Assembly (NCBI RefSeq): GCF_000301075.1
Contig: NZ_JH932293.1
Coordinates: forward strand, 1,648,692-1,712,691
Origin: Bergeyella zoohelcum ATCC 43767
GTDB taxonomy: Bacteria > Bacteroidota > Bacteroidia > Flavobacteriales > Weeksellaceae
Length of the DNA stretch: 64,000 bases
Reading direction: 5' to 3'
This document shows positions 27,568 to 36,382 of this stretch, piece by piece. The notes beneath the pieces are model-generated. The model saw nothing but the letters and a program-made list of their open reading frames with translations, had not been told where the DNA came from and made no database searches. Position numbers and translations under genes: made by a program. How positions within the stretch are numbered: position 1 is the stretch's first letter; each line of letters starts with the position of its first letter.

Positions 27568-28515
27568 TTAACCTTTAAACGCTTTGATTTTCTCTGTAAG
27601 TGCAGGAATTACTTGGAAAGCGTCTCCCACTACACCGTAATCTGCTGATTTAAAGAATGGTGCTTCAGCATCATTATTAATCACCACAATAGTCTTAGAA
27701 CCATTCACGCCAGCAAGGTGCTGAATAGCTCCAGAAATCCCTACCGCAATGTAAAGATTCGGAGAGATCGCCTTTCCTGTCTGTCCCACATGCTCACTAT
27801 GTGGTCTCCACCCGATGTCAGCCACTGGCTTGGAAGAAGCTGTAGCAGCCCCTAGTACATTAGCAAGTTCCTCTATCATTCCCCAGTTTTCAGGGCCTTT
27901 CATCCCTCTACCTGCAGACACTACAATTTCTGCCTCTTTTAGGTCTAACTTTCCTGAGCTTTGCTCCTGAGCTACCACGCTAATACCATCAGTAGAAACA
28001 GAAACATCTTTACTTTCTTCAGTACCACTTACCGCATTGTCTTTCACTCCATAGGCATTAGGTGAAACCGTGATCACTACTCCAGATTGTTCTGCTTTAG
28101 CGATCATATAACCTTTGCCAGAGAAAGATTTCCTTCTTACTTGGAAAGGTGCTACTGATTCAGGTGCGTCCATAACATTGGTAATTAAAGAATACCCTTT
28201 TTTGACTGCCACCATAGAAGCAATACCCGAAGCATCTGCCGTATGCGGGAAAACGATATAATTCCCATCCGCTACCTCCGCTACCACTTCTGAATATACT
28301 TTTGCACTAAAAACTTGGAGTGCATCATTTTTTATCACAATTACTTTAGATACCCCACAAGTGTAGAGTTTATCAGCACTATCGGTAGGATTAATGGCGA
28401 TGGCTACTACCTCCGTACCTGCTTTTTCTGCTACCGCTTTGGCATAAGACACTGCCTCTAAAGTAGATTTTTTATATGTACCATTACTATTTTCTGCGTA
28501 AACAAATACTGACAT
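27568..28515 (-). CDS. etfA: Electron transfer flavoprotein alpha subunit
   Basis: 315 residues. The C-terminal FAD domain has VVSAGRGMKGPENWGM, VGQTGKAISPNLYIAVGISGAIQHLAG and NNDAEAPFFKSADYGVVGD, the ETF-alpha signature. The N-terminal half is the degenerate AMP-binding-like fold. With EtfB it accepts electrons from acyl-CoA dehydrogenases and passes them to the quinone pool. It lies 32 nt downstream of etfB. Confidence 0.95.
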   Translation of the reverse strand: MSVFVYAENSNGTYKKSTLEAVSYAKAVAEKAGTEVVAIAINPTDSADKLYTCGVSKVIVIKNDALQVFSAKVYSEVVAEVADGNYIVFPHTADASGIASMVAVKKGYSLITNVMDAPESVAPFQVRRKSFSGKGYMIAKAEQSGVVITVSPNAYGVKDNAVSGTEESKDVSVSTDGISVVAQEQSSGKLDLKEAEIVVSAGRGMKGPENWGMIEELANVLGAATASSKPVADIGWRPHSEHVGQTGKAISPNLYIAVGISGAIQHLAGVNGSKTIVVINNDAEAPFFKSADYGVVGDAFQVIPALTEKIKAFKG

Positions 28516-28547
28516 GTTTTTTCTTTTTTTTATTAATAATCCTGTAA

Positions 28548-29294
28548 TTAAATCACTTTAGCTTCCTCGTGAAGTAACCTTACCAATTCATCTAAATTAT
28601 CTGGCGAAACTAATTTCACTGCAGCTCTTGGCGGTACAGACTGGAAAGATACGGAGGAAACACCTTGTACTGCTCCAGTAGCTTCTTTTACCTCCAAAGG
28701 CTTTGTTCTTGCCCCCATGATGCCTCTCATATTAGGAATGATAAGTTCTTTTTCATCTACTAATCCTTTTTGTCCTGCAACTACTAAAGGCAACTGTACT
28801 TTGATAGTTTCTTTACCTCCATCTATTTCTCTGGCTACTGTAGCTATATTTCCTTCTAAAGTAAGACCTACCGCAGCATTCACAAAAGACTGCCCCAAAA
28901 ATTCTGCCACCATTGCTGGAACAGCTCCTCCATTATAATCAATAGACTCTCTTCCACAAAGTACCAAATCATAACCTCCTGCCTTTGCTACTTCTGCTAT
29001 TTCCTTAGCAGTAGTATAGCTATCTTTAGGCTCTATATTTATTCTCACCGCATCATTAGCTCCAATAGCTAATGCCTTACGAATCACAGGCTCTGTCTCA
29101 GAAGTTCCTACATTAATTACAGTAACGGTAGCACCTGCCGAAGCCTGAAGCTGAATGGCCTTAGTGAGTACAAACTCATCCAAAGGATTGATTACCCACT
29201 GAATACCAGTTTTATCAAACGCAGACTGATCTGCTGTAAAATTGATTTTAGAAGTAGTATCTGGCACACTACTAATGCACACCAATATTTTCAT
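28548..29294 (-). CDS. etfB: Electron transfer flavoprotein beta subunit
   Basis: 248 residues with MKILVCISSVPDTTSKINF, NPLDEFVLTKAIQL, LVLCGRESIDYNGGAVPAMVAE and VAREIDGGKETI, the ETF-beta pattern that binds AMP. Partner of EtfA downstream. The 211-bp gap to the divergent DUF4476 gene holds a TACATTTA box about 30 nt before the ATG. Confidence 0.95.
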   Translation of the reverse strand: MKILVCISSVPDTTSKINFTADQSAFDKTGIQWVINPLDEFVLTKAIQLQASAGATVTVINVGTSETEPVIRKALAIGANDAVRINIEPKDSYTTAKEIAEVAKAGGYDLVLCGRESIDYNGGAVPAMVAEFLGQSFVNAAVGLTLEGNIATVAREIDGGKETIKVQLPLVVAGQKGLVDEKELIIPNMRGIMGARTKPLEVKEATGAVQGVSSVSFQSVPPRAAVKLVSPDNLDELVRLLHEEAKVI

Positions 29295-29505
29295 ATTTAT
29301 CTTGATTTATATAACTGCGTAAATGTACATATTTTTATATTAATCCACCTTATTTTTTTAATAAAAAACTTTAGCAGAAAGAACATTATGGATGAATAAC
29401 TTATTTTTCAGTTGAAAAAATATTTTACTTTTTAGAAAGAAACATCATGAAAGTGAAATAAAAATTGGCATAATAATAGTATGGTGAAATTCAAATAAAC
29501 CGCTT

Positions 29506-30384
29506 ATGAAAACAAAATTTATTTTTTTATTAGCCCTTGTATTCGTATGGGGAACTTATGCACAAGAAGCAGGAAAAGCAGGTAAACTTTTACCGAATGA
29601 ACTGAATACTACTGAACTTAAAAACAAGACCACACCTCACAATGAGAATAAAATAAGTAACCATAAAAATCCAACTACGGATAGAGTGAGTGGCTTCCGA
29701 AATGAGGAACATTACCCTCCAAATGGGAATTATCATTTTAATTACTCCATGGGAAACTCTGAATTGTTTCTAAGGATTCCAGAAATGGGTAAATTTACGG
29801 TACATGTGGGAAACCAGATGATATCTAATGCCACTGGAAAATATCGTTTCTTTGATATTCAGGCGGGAAATTATCCTATCTTAATTTATAGAAATAATTA
29901 CTTAGTCTATCGCTCTCGTGTAGAGATTCCTCATCATTCAAGGCTAATAGTAGATTTTTTCTCTGGTCATGGACTTTATCTCTTAGACATCGTACCTGTG
30001 CGTATGCAGAGCTATGGTTTTAATGCTTGGGATGATGTATGGAATGCTCCTTACCATTCGGGACAAAACTATGGTAACCCTTATTACCGTCCTGCAATGC
30101 ACCCAGCAGATTTTAAAAAATTGGTGAAAAACTTACAGCAAGCCTCTTTTGATGATGATAAGATAAGAAATATACGAATGGCTATACGAAATACTAATTT
30201 CTATGCAAAACAAATTGCAGAGATTATTAATGTCATTTCTTTTGATAAGAAACAAATTGCTCTTTCTAAGGAACTGTATGCGTATTGTATAGACCCTCAA
30301 AATTATCATGTAGTGATAGATGTATTAAGGTTTACTTCCAGCAAAAGAGAAGTACAGGATTATATCATTCGGCAAGGGTACTAG
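29506..30384 (+). CDS. Secreted DUF4476 protein
   Basis: 292 residues, signal peptide MKTKFIFLLALVFVWGTYAQ. A middle beta-rich part (FLRIPEMGKFTVHVGNQMIS, GNYPILIYRNNYLVYRSRVEI) resembles a small Ig-like fold. The last 95 residues, DFKKLVKNLQQASFDDDKI through YIIRQGY, form the helical DUF4476 domain known from Bacteroidota exported proteins. Function unknown. Single gene, ending at a strong bidirectional hairpin. Confidence 0.85.
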   Translation: MKTKFIFLLALVFVWGTYAQEAGKAGKLLPNELNTTELKNKTTPHNENKISNHKNPTTDRVSGFRNEEHYPPNGNYHFNYSMGNSELFLRIPEMGKFTVHVGNQMISNATGKYRFFDIQAGNYPILIYRNNYLVYRSRVEIPHHSRLIVDFFSGHGLYLLDIVPVRMQSYGFNAWDDVWNAPYHSGQNYGNPYYRPAMHPADFKKLVKNLQQASFDDDKIRNIRMAIRNTNFYAKQIAEIINVISFDKKQIALSKELYAYCIDPQNYHVVIDVLRFTSSKREVQDYIIRQGY

Positions 30385-30411
30385 GAAGATAACACTCCAC
30401 AATTAAAATAA

Positions 30412-30445
30412 AAATGGCTAATGATTAGGGTATCATTAGCCATTT
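30412..30445. terminator. Bidirectional terminator between DUF4476 and tolC-like genes
   Basis: 14-bp perfect stem AAATGGCTAATGAT/ATCATTAGCCATTT, 6-nt loop, between convergent genes. Confidence 0.8.
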
Positions 30446-30453
30446 TCATGCTT

Positions 30454-31806
30454 TTAAAGCGTCAAATGTCCCTCTGCATAAAACTCCAGTAGCTTCATAC
30501 TAAAGAGAAAATTGTATTTACTTTGGACTACTGTACCTTGGGCGTTGGCATAATTATTTCTCGCGATATTCAAATCATAGATGCTGCTCTTCCCTGCGTG
30601 GTAGCTCTTTTCCGCAAAGTCTAACGCCAAGCGTGTGCTTTTTTCTGCCGCTACTGCCGCTTGATAATTTTCATAATTGGTGTCTAAATCCAAAAAGGCT
30701 TTTTGGATGGATTGCAATAGCTCCTGCTTTTGGATGTTCAAATTATTTCGGGCTATATCTTCATTGATTTTGGCTTGTTCTACTTGTTGTTTCGTAATCC
30801 CTTTGTTGAAAATCGGGAGGTGTACAGAAAGTCCGATTTGCTGTGAAAAATTGGTCTTGTATTGCTCAAAAAATCCTTTTTCGCGGAGGATATTCCCGAA
30901 CATGTCTATTCCTGTGGTATTGGTAACTAACGAATTAAAATAAAACGAACCAATACCTGCATTGGCAGTTACCGTGGGATAAAAAGCCGTTTTTGCGATT
31001 TCCGTTTGTGCTTCTGCTGCTTTTATTCTGCTTTCCGCTGCCAAAATTTGAGGCTGCTGGCGGTACGCCTCTTCTGCCACCTGTGGCAAAGTGTAGTGAT
31101 GTGCTGCATCTATCGGGTGCGAAACGGGGAAATCCTCTACATCAAATCCTTCGTATTCCTTGAGCTGGAGCGTTTGTGCCAAGGCAAAAAGATTTCGTTT
31201 GATTTCTATTTCTGCATTCGTAAAGTTTTGTTTTTCTCGGGCAAGTGCCGCTTCTGCTTCTGCCAAAACAGTTTGGGCTGTAGTTCCCACTTGGGTAGTG
31301 AGCACGGCTCTATCGTAGAGTTTTTGTGCATTATCCAAAGCACTTTGGTTGATTTTCAGCACTTCTTTGCTCAGCAATATGGACAAATATTGCCGAACGA
31401 TTTGCAGTGAGATATTGTTTTTTACCGTCTCCAAATCATATCCAGCAGCAGCTACATCGTATTGCGTTTTTCGGATGGTCTTCCCTACTCTATTCCCATT
31501 GTACACCAATACACTCGCTCCGATATTTGCCGAATTATTGAAGTTGTCATTTCTTCCGATGCTTCCTTGAAACCCTTGCGTCTGACCAAAGTTCATTGAA
31601 TTTCCCACATTGGCAGTAACCGAAGGTAAGTATTCATTTCTCGCCATTTTCAGGCTGCTTTCCTGCATCTTTTTATTGTATTGATTGGCGATTACTTGCA
31701 AATTATTTTCCACCGCATAATCCACACATTTACGCAAAGACCATTTCTCCTGAGAAAACCCCCACAAAGAAATAAAAAGCAATAAAGTAGTAATATTTTT
31801 TTTCAT
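30454..31806 (-). CDS. TolC-like outer-membrane efflux protein
   Basis: 450 residues from ATG 31806 (MKKNITTLLLFISLWGFSQ, signal peptide); an ATG four codons earlier is also possible. Two OEP repeats of long helices and strands are visible: WSLRKCVDYAVENNLQVIANQYN at the start of the mature protein, SLQIVRQYLSIL, and in the second half QIGLSVHLPIFNKGITK. It would form the outer-membrane channel of a tripartite pump with the adaptor gene 40 nt upstream. Confidence 0.92.
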   Translation of the reverse strand: MKKNITTLLLFISLWGFSQEKWSLRKCVDYAVENNLQVIANQYNKKMQESSLKMARNEYLPSVTANVGNSMNFGQTQGFQGSIGRNDNFNNSANIGASVLVYNGNRVGKTIRKTQYDVAAAGYDLETVKNNISLQIVRQYLSILLSKEVLKINQSALDNAQKLYDRAVLTTQVGTTAQTVLAEAEAALAREKQNFTNAEIEIKRNLFALAQTLQLKEYEGFDVEDFPVSHPIDAAHHYTLPQVAEEAYRQQPQILAAESRIKAAEAQTEIAKTAFYPTVTANAGIGSFYFNSLVTNTTGIDMFGNILREKGFFEQYKTNFSQQIGLSVHLPIFNKGITKQQVEQAKINEDIARNNLNIQKQELLQSIQKAFLDLDTNYENYQAAVAAEKSTRLALDFAEKSYHAGKSSIYDLNIARNNYANAQGTVVQSKYNFLFSMKLLEFYAEGHLTL

Positions 31807-31846
31807 TGATTGTTGCATGTTTATTATTCTGAGCTTGGCAAAGCCA

Positions 31847-33031
31847 TTATTTCATTGCCTCCTTATCCTTTTGGCTTGGGTTCCATACTTTCACTTCGGC
31901 ATTTTTGTCTAATCCTGAAAGGATTTGCACATTAATCCCGTCGCTTCCGCCCAGTTTTACGAATACCTTTTCAAACTTCCCGTTGGCTTTTTTCACTTCC
32001 ACAAAAGGCACATCTGCTCCGTTTTTCTTTTCATATTGAATCAAGCTTTCATCCAGTAGCAAAGCATTTTTCTGAGCATTTAGCACGATTTCGCCATTGG
32101 CAGAGAATCCTGCTCTGATGTATTCGCCGTTGGGATTGAATACATCGCCTTCTACAGGAAATTTTATTGTACCGCTTTCTTCCTTGCCTTTAGGAGCAAT
32201 CATGGTGAGCTTGCCCGAAAACTTTTTATTTTGCAACGCCCCGATGACAATGTTCATCTCCATTCCTTCTTTCAATTTTCCGGCTTGGGCTTCGTCTATT
32301 TTCCCTTCAAAAATCAAAGAATTGAGGTTGGCAACCGAGGCGATGGTAGTTCCCGCATTAAATGAATTGGCCTCTATCACTTGGTTTCCCACCTTTACGG
32401 GTACTTCTAACACGGTACCCGAGGCTTTGGAACGAATCTGGGTAGTTGCCAAACTTTGCAACTCGGGAGTTACGCCTGTTTTGGCTATCTGCAAAGACTT
32501 TTGAGCGGTAACCAACTGCTGTTGGGCGTTTTTCAACTGGATTTGTGCCGACTGCAATTGTTGCTGTGCCGTGAGGTATTCCTGCTTTGAAATCACGCCT
32601 TGCTGGTAGAGCGATTGCTGCATATCAAACTGTTTTTGCTGGGTAGAAAGATTCATCTGTGCATTGGCTATTTGCAAACGGCCATTGTTTACCTCTTGCT
32701 GTGCGGCGTTTACACTCTGAATATTGGGTACGATTTTTAGGGTAGCAATGAGCTGCCCTACTTCTACCTTGTCGCCCTCGTTTACATATATTTTATCGAT
32801 GATTCCCGGCATATTGGGTTTTATTTCTATTTCCTCTTTGGGTACTATTTTTCCGGTAGCCATCACCTTGTCTTCAAGGTCTTGTACAAAAGGTTTTTTG
32901 GTGAGAAATACCTCTTTTTCTTGCTTATTGGAATTGATAAAATAAGTAATCACCATTCCCAAAACGGCAAGTCCTACCACTGCCAAAAGGCCGTAAAGGA
33001 TTTTTTTTACTGTAGATTTTTTTTTGGTCAT
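31847..33031 (-). CDS. HlyD/MacA-like periplasmic adaptor protein
   Basis: 394 residues from ATG 33031. One N-terminal membrane anchor (ILYGLLAVVGLAVLGMVITY), a biotinyl-lipoyl-like half motif (MATGKIVPKEEIEIKPNMPG), a coiled coil of about 110 residues rich in Gln (QQEVNNGRLQIANAQMN, then QSLYQQGVISKQEYLTAQQQ), the second lipoyl half and a beta-barrel. It resembles MacA. In most flavobacteria such an operon also carries a MacB-type ABC permease; none is found here. Confidence 0.92.
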   Translation of the reverse strand: MTKKKSTVKKILYGLLAVVGLAVLGMVITYFINSNKQEKEVFLTKKPFVQDLEDKVMATGKIVPKEEIEIKPNMPGIIDKIYVNEGDKVEVGQLIATLKIVPNIQSVNAAQQEVNNGRLQIANAQMNLSTQQKQFDMQQSLYQQGVISKQEYLTAQQQLQSAQIQLKNAQQQLVTAQKSLQIAKTGVTPELQSLATTQIRSKASGTVLEVPVKVGNQVIEANSFNAGTTIASVANLNSLIFEGKIDEAQAGKLKEGMEMNIVIGALQNKKFSGKLTMIAPKGKEESGTIKFPVEGDVFNPNGEYIRAGFSANGEIVLNAQKNALLLDESLIQYEKKNGADVPFVEVKKANGKFEKVFVKLGGSDGINVQILSGLDKNAEVKVWNPSQKDKEAMK

Positions 33032-33166
33032 CATATTATATTAGTTATTAAAAACGCCCATGGTTTTGTATCCAAACGCTACGGTATTTGTCGTAAGAAA
33101 CAGGAATTTGTTACAAGTAGGAATTACCCATTGATAAAATTACCCATTAGCATATAGCAATTGAGA

Positions 33167-33204
33167 ATAAAAAAACTTCTCAGAAGTCAGACTTCCGAGA
33201 AGTT
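33167..33204 (-). terminator. Terminator after the 33212-33931 gene
   Basis: Minus strand AACTTCTC, 15-nt loop that can itself pair, GAGAAGTT, then T7. Confidence 0.75.
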
Positions 33205-33211
33205 GAGAAAA

Positions 33212-33931
33212 TTAACCATTATTTTCCTTATTTTTTCTTGGAGGGCGTAAGTTTGCCAGTGCGTTTTTCACCTCTTCATTGATGGCACTAGCGAGGGGCT
33301 GATAGGCGTCTTCTCCCTTTACGAAAGCCATAGCGGTAATGGCTTTGCAGAGGTGGTTAAACTGCTCTTGCATTTCCTCTCGTGCTTCTTTAGATAGCCC
33401 TACTTCTTTTTCAGATTTCTCCAAAGTACGGTTGGTGTGAAGCGTGTCAAACTGATCGTTGATAGATTTCAGCAAGTCTAGCCATTCTTTAGCCCCAATG
33501 AGTGTGAGGTCTTGCTGGCGTTCTTGATCTTCAAAATCCACGATGATATTTCGTATAATAGCGGTTTCATCGCGGTAGGCACGGCGTTGAGGAGCCTCTC
33601 CATAGGCTTCTATCTGAATCACGCATCGCTTGGCAGCTTCGGATTTATTAGCTTGGGGATGGGTCTGGAAGAGTTTACAATGAGCGATGAAATTCATCAG
33701 CAAAATATCTCTCTGGGCATCTAGCTCCAAGATAGCCTCCGTGTGTTCGCTTTTCTTCGTAGGATTTAGAGCGAGTTCTAGTTTTTCAAAAGCTTTATTA
33801 AAGCTATTTTTAGCCTCTTGCAATCCCATACTTTCTAAATCGGTTTCTTTTTCTAAGAACGATTGCACATTTTTCATCACCTGAGAAAATGTCATCAGGC
33901 GAAGATTTTTCAAGTTAGTTTTTGTAATCAT
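33212..33931 (-). CDS. Helical protein of unknown function, possibly DUF6261
   Basis: 239 residues, almost all helical by eye. It begins MITKTNLKNLRLMTFSQVMKN and ends with a basic tail RPPRKNKENNG. LELDAQRDILLMNFIAHCKLF, YRDETAIIRNIIVDFED and TLIGAKEWLDLLKSINDQFDTLH are the better-marked stretches. It resembles proteins I know as DUF6261 in Bacteroidota; these have no known role. The 41-bp repeat array begins about 55 bp upstream of its start, so the array lies in or next to its promoter region. Confidence 0.7.
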   Translation of the reverse strand: MITKTNLKNLRLMTFSQVMKNVQSFLEKETDLESMGLQEAKNSFNKAFEKLELALNPTKKSEHTEAILELDAQRDILLMNFIAHCKLFQTHPQANKSEAAKRCVIQIEAYGEAPQRRAYRDETAIIRNIIVDFEDQERQQDLTLIGAKEWLDLLKSINDQFDTLHTNRTLEKSEKEVGLSKEAREEMQEQFNHLCKAITAMAFVKGEDAYQPLASAINEEVKNALANLRPPRKNKENNG

Positions 33932-33987
33932 AATTATTTAAGATTTAATGTTTTTTATAATGTATTGATGTTTTTTTTGATTCCGAA

Positions 33988-34384
33988 CTGCGGAAAGTTT
34001 CCTGCACGAATGTTTGGCGTTTTCCCACTTGCGGAAAGTCTCCTACACGGATGTTTGGCGTTTTCCCACTTGCGGAAAGTCTCCTGCACGGATGTTTGGC
34101 GTTTTCCCACTTGCGGAAAGTCTCCTGCACGAATGTTTGGCGTTTTCCCACTTGCGGAAAGTCTCCTACACGGATGTTTGGCGTTTTCCCACTTGCGGAA
34201 AGTCTCCTGCACGGATGTTTGGCGTTTTCCCACTTGCGGAAAGTCTCCTGCACGAATGTTTGGCGTTTTCCCACTTGCGGAAAGTCTCCTGCACGGATGT
34301 TTGGCGTTTTCCCACTTGCGGAAAGTCTCCTGCACGAATGTTTGGCGTTTTCCCACTTGCGGAAAGTCTCCTGCACCAATGTTT
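33988..34384. repeat. Tandem array of a 41-bp repeat, about 9.6 copies
   Basis: GCGGAAAG recurs at 33990, 34031, 34072, 34113, 34154, 34195, 34236, 34277, 34318 and 34359, exactly 41 bp apart. Unit variants differ at two sites (CTGCACGAATG, CTACACGGATG, CTGCACGGATG) in the order A B C A B C A C A, with a variant last copy (CTGCACCAATG), so there is a 123-bp higher-order unit. Each unit can fold as TTTCC-CACTTGC-GGAAA. The ORFs seen here in several frames are by-products of a stop-free unit whose length is not a multiple of three. Confidence 0.95.
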
Positions 34385-34737
34385 GATGTAAATGTAGAAA
34401 AAAAATTGCTAAATGAGTGATTTTGTTTAGATAAATCTTTTGATTATAAACTGGTCTTGACTTTTTATTTTGCTTAAATTCTCTGAATTGTAATACGATT
34501 TTAAAGCACTTTAGTAAAGTACCTTAAATGATGAAATTCATTCAACATAATATTCTTCATAGACTCATTTGTAGATTTTTAACAAAAGAATCATTATACT
34601 TTTTTAATGGGTGTTTATTACCAAATAAATCGAGATCACCTCCACTTACATAACCAAACAAATTGCACAATTGGTTATTATTTTCTTTATTTTTGCTTAA
34701 ATTTGCATCAATAATAAAAAACAGATAAAATTAAGAA
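34385..34737. other. AT-rich intergenic region
   Basis: No ORF of note. It holds the promoter of the gene at 34738 and, at 34615-34640, a 25-bp stretch (ACCAAATAAATCGAGAT) that resembles the right end of the inverted-repeat segment at 36065-36308. Confidence 0.5.
34663..34695 (+). promoter_or_regulatory. Promoter of the palmitoyltransferase-like gene
   Basis: TTG 34663-34665, 22-nt spacer, TATTTTTG 34688-34695 (a second TTG at 34671 gives 14 nt). Leader of about 40 nt. Confidence 0.6.
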
Positions 34738-36009
34738 ATGGATATATTTGAAAGGATTAAAAAAAATCCAGGACCACTAGGGCAGTTTGCAGATTATGGT
34801 GAAGGGTATTTTATTTTCCCTAGATTGGAAGGGCCTATCGGACCAAGAATGATATTCCAAGGAAAAGAAGTAGTATTTTGGAGTGCCAATGACTATTTAG
34901 GACTTTGTAATCACCCCGAAGTAAAGGCTACAGATGCTAAAGCTGCCGCAGAATACGGAATGTATTATCCAATGGGAGCGAGAGCCATGTCAGGCGAAAC
35001 AGATGAGCATTTGGCATTGGAAAAAGAATTGGCAGAATTTGTACAAAAAGAATCCGCATATGTGCTGAATTTCGGTTACCAAGGTATGCTTTCTACCATT
35101 GACGCTCTTGTTTCTAGACATGATGTCATTGTATATGATGCAGATTCTCACGCTTGTATCGTAGATGGGGTTCGTATGCACCAAGGAAAATCTTTCACCT
35201 ATAGACATAATGACATTGCTTCTCTTGAAAAAAACCTAGAAAGAGCAACGAGAGTGGCTACCGAACAAGGAGGTGGCATTCTGGTAATTACTGAAGGGGT
35301 TTTCGGGATGAGAGGTCAGCAAGGTAAGCTGAAAGAAATTTGCGAACTGAAAAATAAATTTAATTTCAGGCTTTTGGTAGATGACGCTCACGGCTTTGGA
35401 ACATTAGGAAAAACAGGAGCTGGTGCAGGAGAAGAACAAGGCTGCCAAGACCAAATTGATATCTATTTCTCTACTTTTGCCAAGTCTATGGCAGGATTCG
35501 GAGCATTCATTGCTGGAAACAAAGAGGTAATTCGTTATTTAAAATTCAATCTTCGTTCACAGATTTTTGCAAAATCATTGACTATGCCTATGGTCATCGG
35601 AGCTAGAAAAAGGCTAGAACTCCTCAGGACAAAACCAGAAATCAAAGCAAAACTTTGGGAAAATGTGCATAAACTCCAAAACGGACTCAAAGAAAGAGGA
35701 TTTAACCTTGGAGAAACCAATACCTGCGTAACGCCAGTAATGATGGAAGGCTCTCCTGTAGAGGCTACCCTTTTGGTAAAAGATTTAAGAGAAAATTTCG
35801 GTATTTTCACTTCAGTAGTAGTATATCCAGTGATTCCTAAGGGAATGATTTTATTGAGATTAATACCTACTGCTTCCCATACTGATGCAGAAATCAATGA
35901 AACGCTAGCTGCCTTCGAAGCAATTCATGATAAGCTGGTAAGCGGACACTATAAGCAACAAGCGGAACAACTTCTAAAAGAACAAAATTTAGAGTTTAAA
36001 CCGATATAA
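34738..36009 (+). CDS. Alpha-oxoamine synthase, serine palmitoyltransferase-like
   Basis: 423 residues, fold-type I PLP enzyme. YPMGARAMSGETDEHLALE, YDADSHACIVDGVRMH, LLVDDAHGFGTLGKTGAG and the PLP lysine K249 in FSTFAKSMAGFG give the alpha-oxoamine synthase family. The long N-terminus (FERIKKNPGPLGQFADYGEGYF) is the form found in Flavobacteriia. Members of this group condense serine, or cysteate, with a long acyl thioester at the start of sphingolipid or sulfonolipid synthesis. Which amino acid this one uses cannot be read from sequence by eye. Two other options, 2-amino-3-ketobutyrate ligase (KBL) and BioF, fit less well because of the N-terminus. No acyl carrier protein is adjacent. Confidence 0.82.
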   Translation: MDIFERIKKNPGPLGQFADYGEGYFIFPRLEGPIGPRMIFQGKEVVFWSANDYLGLCNHPEVKATDAKAAAEYGMYYPMGARAMSGETDEHLALEKELAEFVQKESAYVLNFGYQGMLSTIDALVSRHDVIVYDADSHACIVDGVRMHQGKSFTYRHNDIASLEKNLERATRVATEQGGGILVITEGVFGMRGQQGKLKEICELKNKFNFRLLVDDAHGFGTLGKTGAGAGEEQGCQDQIDIYFSTFAKSMAGFGAFIAGNKEVIRYLKFNLRSQIFAKSLTMPMVIGARKRLELLRTKPEIKAKLWENVHKLQNGLKERGFNLGETNTCVTPVMMEGSPVEATLLVKDLRENFGIFTSVVVYPVIPKGMILLRLIPTASHTDAEINETLAAFEAIHDKLVSGHYKQQAEQLLKEQNLEFKPI

Positions 36010-36030
36010 ATCATCACTCTAATTAAAAAT

Positions 36031-36063
36031 AAGGCTATCAGAATATTTCCGATAGCCTTTTTT
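36031..36063 (+). terminator. Terminator of the palmitoyltransferase-like gene
   Basis: AAGGCTATC-11 nt-GATAGCCTT followed by a T run. Confidence 0.85.
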
Positions 36064-36064
36064 A

Positions 36065-36308
36065 TGAACTCATCTCAACTTTTTCTTTTGTTTAAATTTT
36101 AAATCATTATACTTCATTTTCTTTACCTCTTTAATGGCTAAACTTATCTTTACTTTTTCCACCATTAAGGTGTATTTGCTTTGTATGGCTTATAGCATTT
36201 TCATTTATCCATTGATGGATGCTTAATAAAAAGCAACAATACTCTTCATTTTATTTTTTATTAATTCTATTCGTGGTTATTTTTATCAAATAAATCGAAA
36301 TGAGTTCA
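36065..36308. repeat. Noncoding segment bounded by short inverted repeats
   Basis: The left end TGAACTCATCTC and the reverse complement of the right end TGAACTCATTTC match at 11 of 12 positions. The 244 bp between hold no ORF and are very AT-rich. Part of the right end (CGATTTATTTGATAA on the minus strand) recurs at about 34620. It could be a MITE-like relic; no target duplication is evident. Confidence 0.3.
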
Positions 36309-36325
36309 AAATAAAAATTAAGAGC

Positions 36326-36363
36326 AAAAAAGCAGTTATCCGAAAAAGGGCAACTGCTTTTTT
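36326..36363 (-). terminator. Terminator of ggt
   Basis: AAAAAAGCAGTT-14 nt-AACTGCTTTTTT, usable in both directions; it lies 20 nt after the ggt stop. Confidence 0.8.
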
Positions 36364-36382
36364 ATGTGAAATCTTATATTCA

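Noticed and set aside
33988-34384. CRISPR array
   Set aside because: The 41-bp units abut directly with no variable spacers and no cas genes are near.
30454-34400. Recently acquired island (richer in G and C than neighbours) covering tolC, hlyD, the DUF6261-like gene and the array
   Set aside because: The difference is an impression only; no integrase, tRNA target or boundary repeat is visible, and composition was not computed.
33863-34420. Repeat-rich ORFs of 111-185 residues on both strands across the 41-bp array
   Set aside because: The unit has no stop codon and is not a multiple of three long, so every frame is open; no start, ribosome site or family resemblance supports translation.
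34738-36009. 2-amino-3-ketobutyrate CoA ligase partner for the threonine dehydrogenase at 38166
   Set aside because: The N-terminus and several motif neighbours match the serine palmitoyltransferase-like group; the two genes also have separate promoters with ggt between them.
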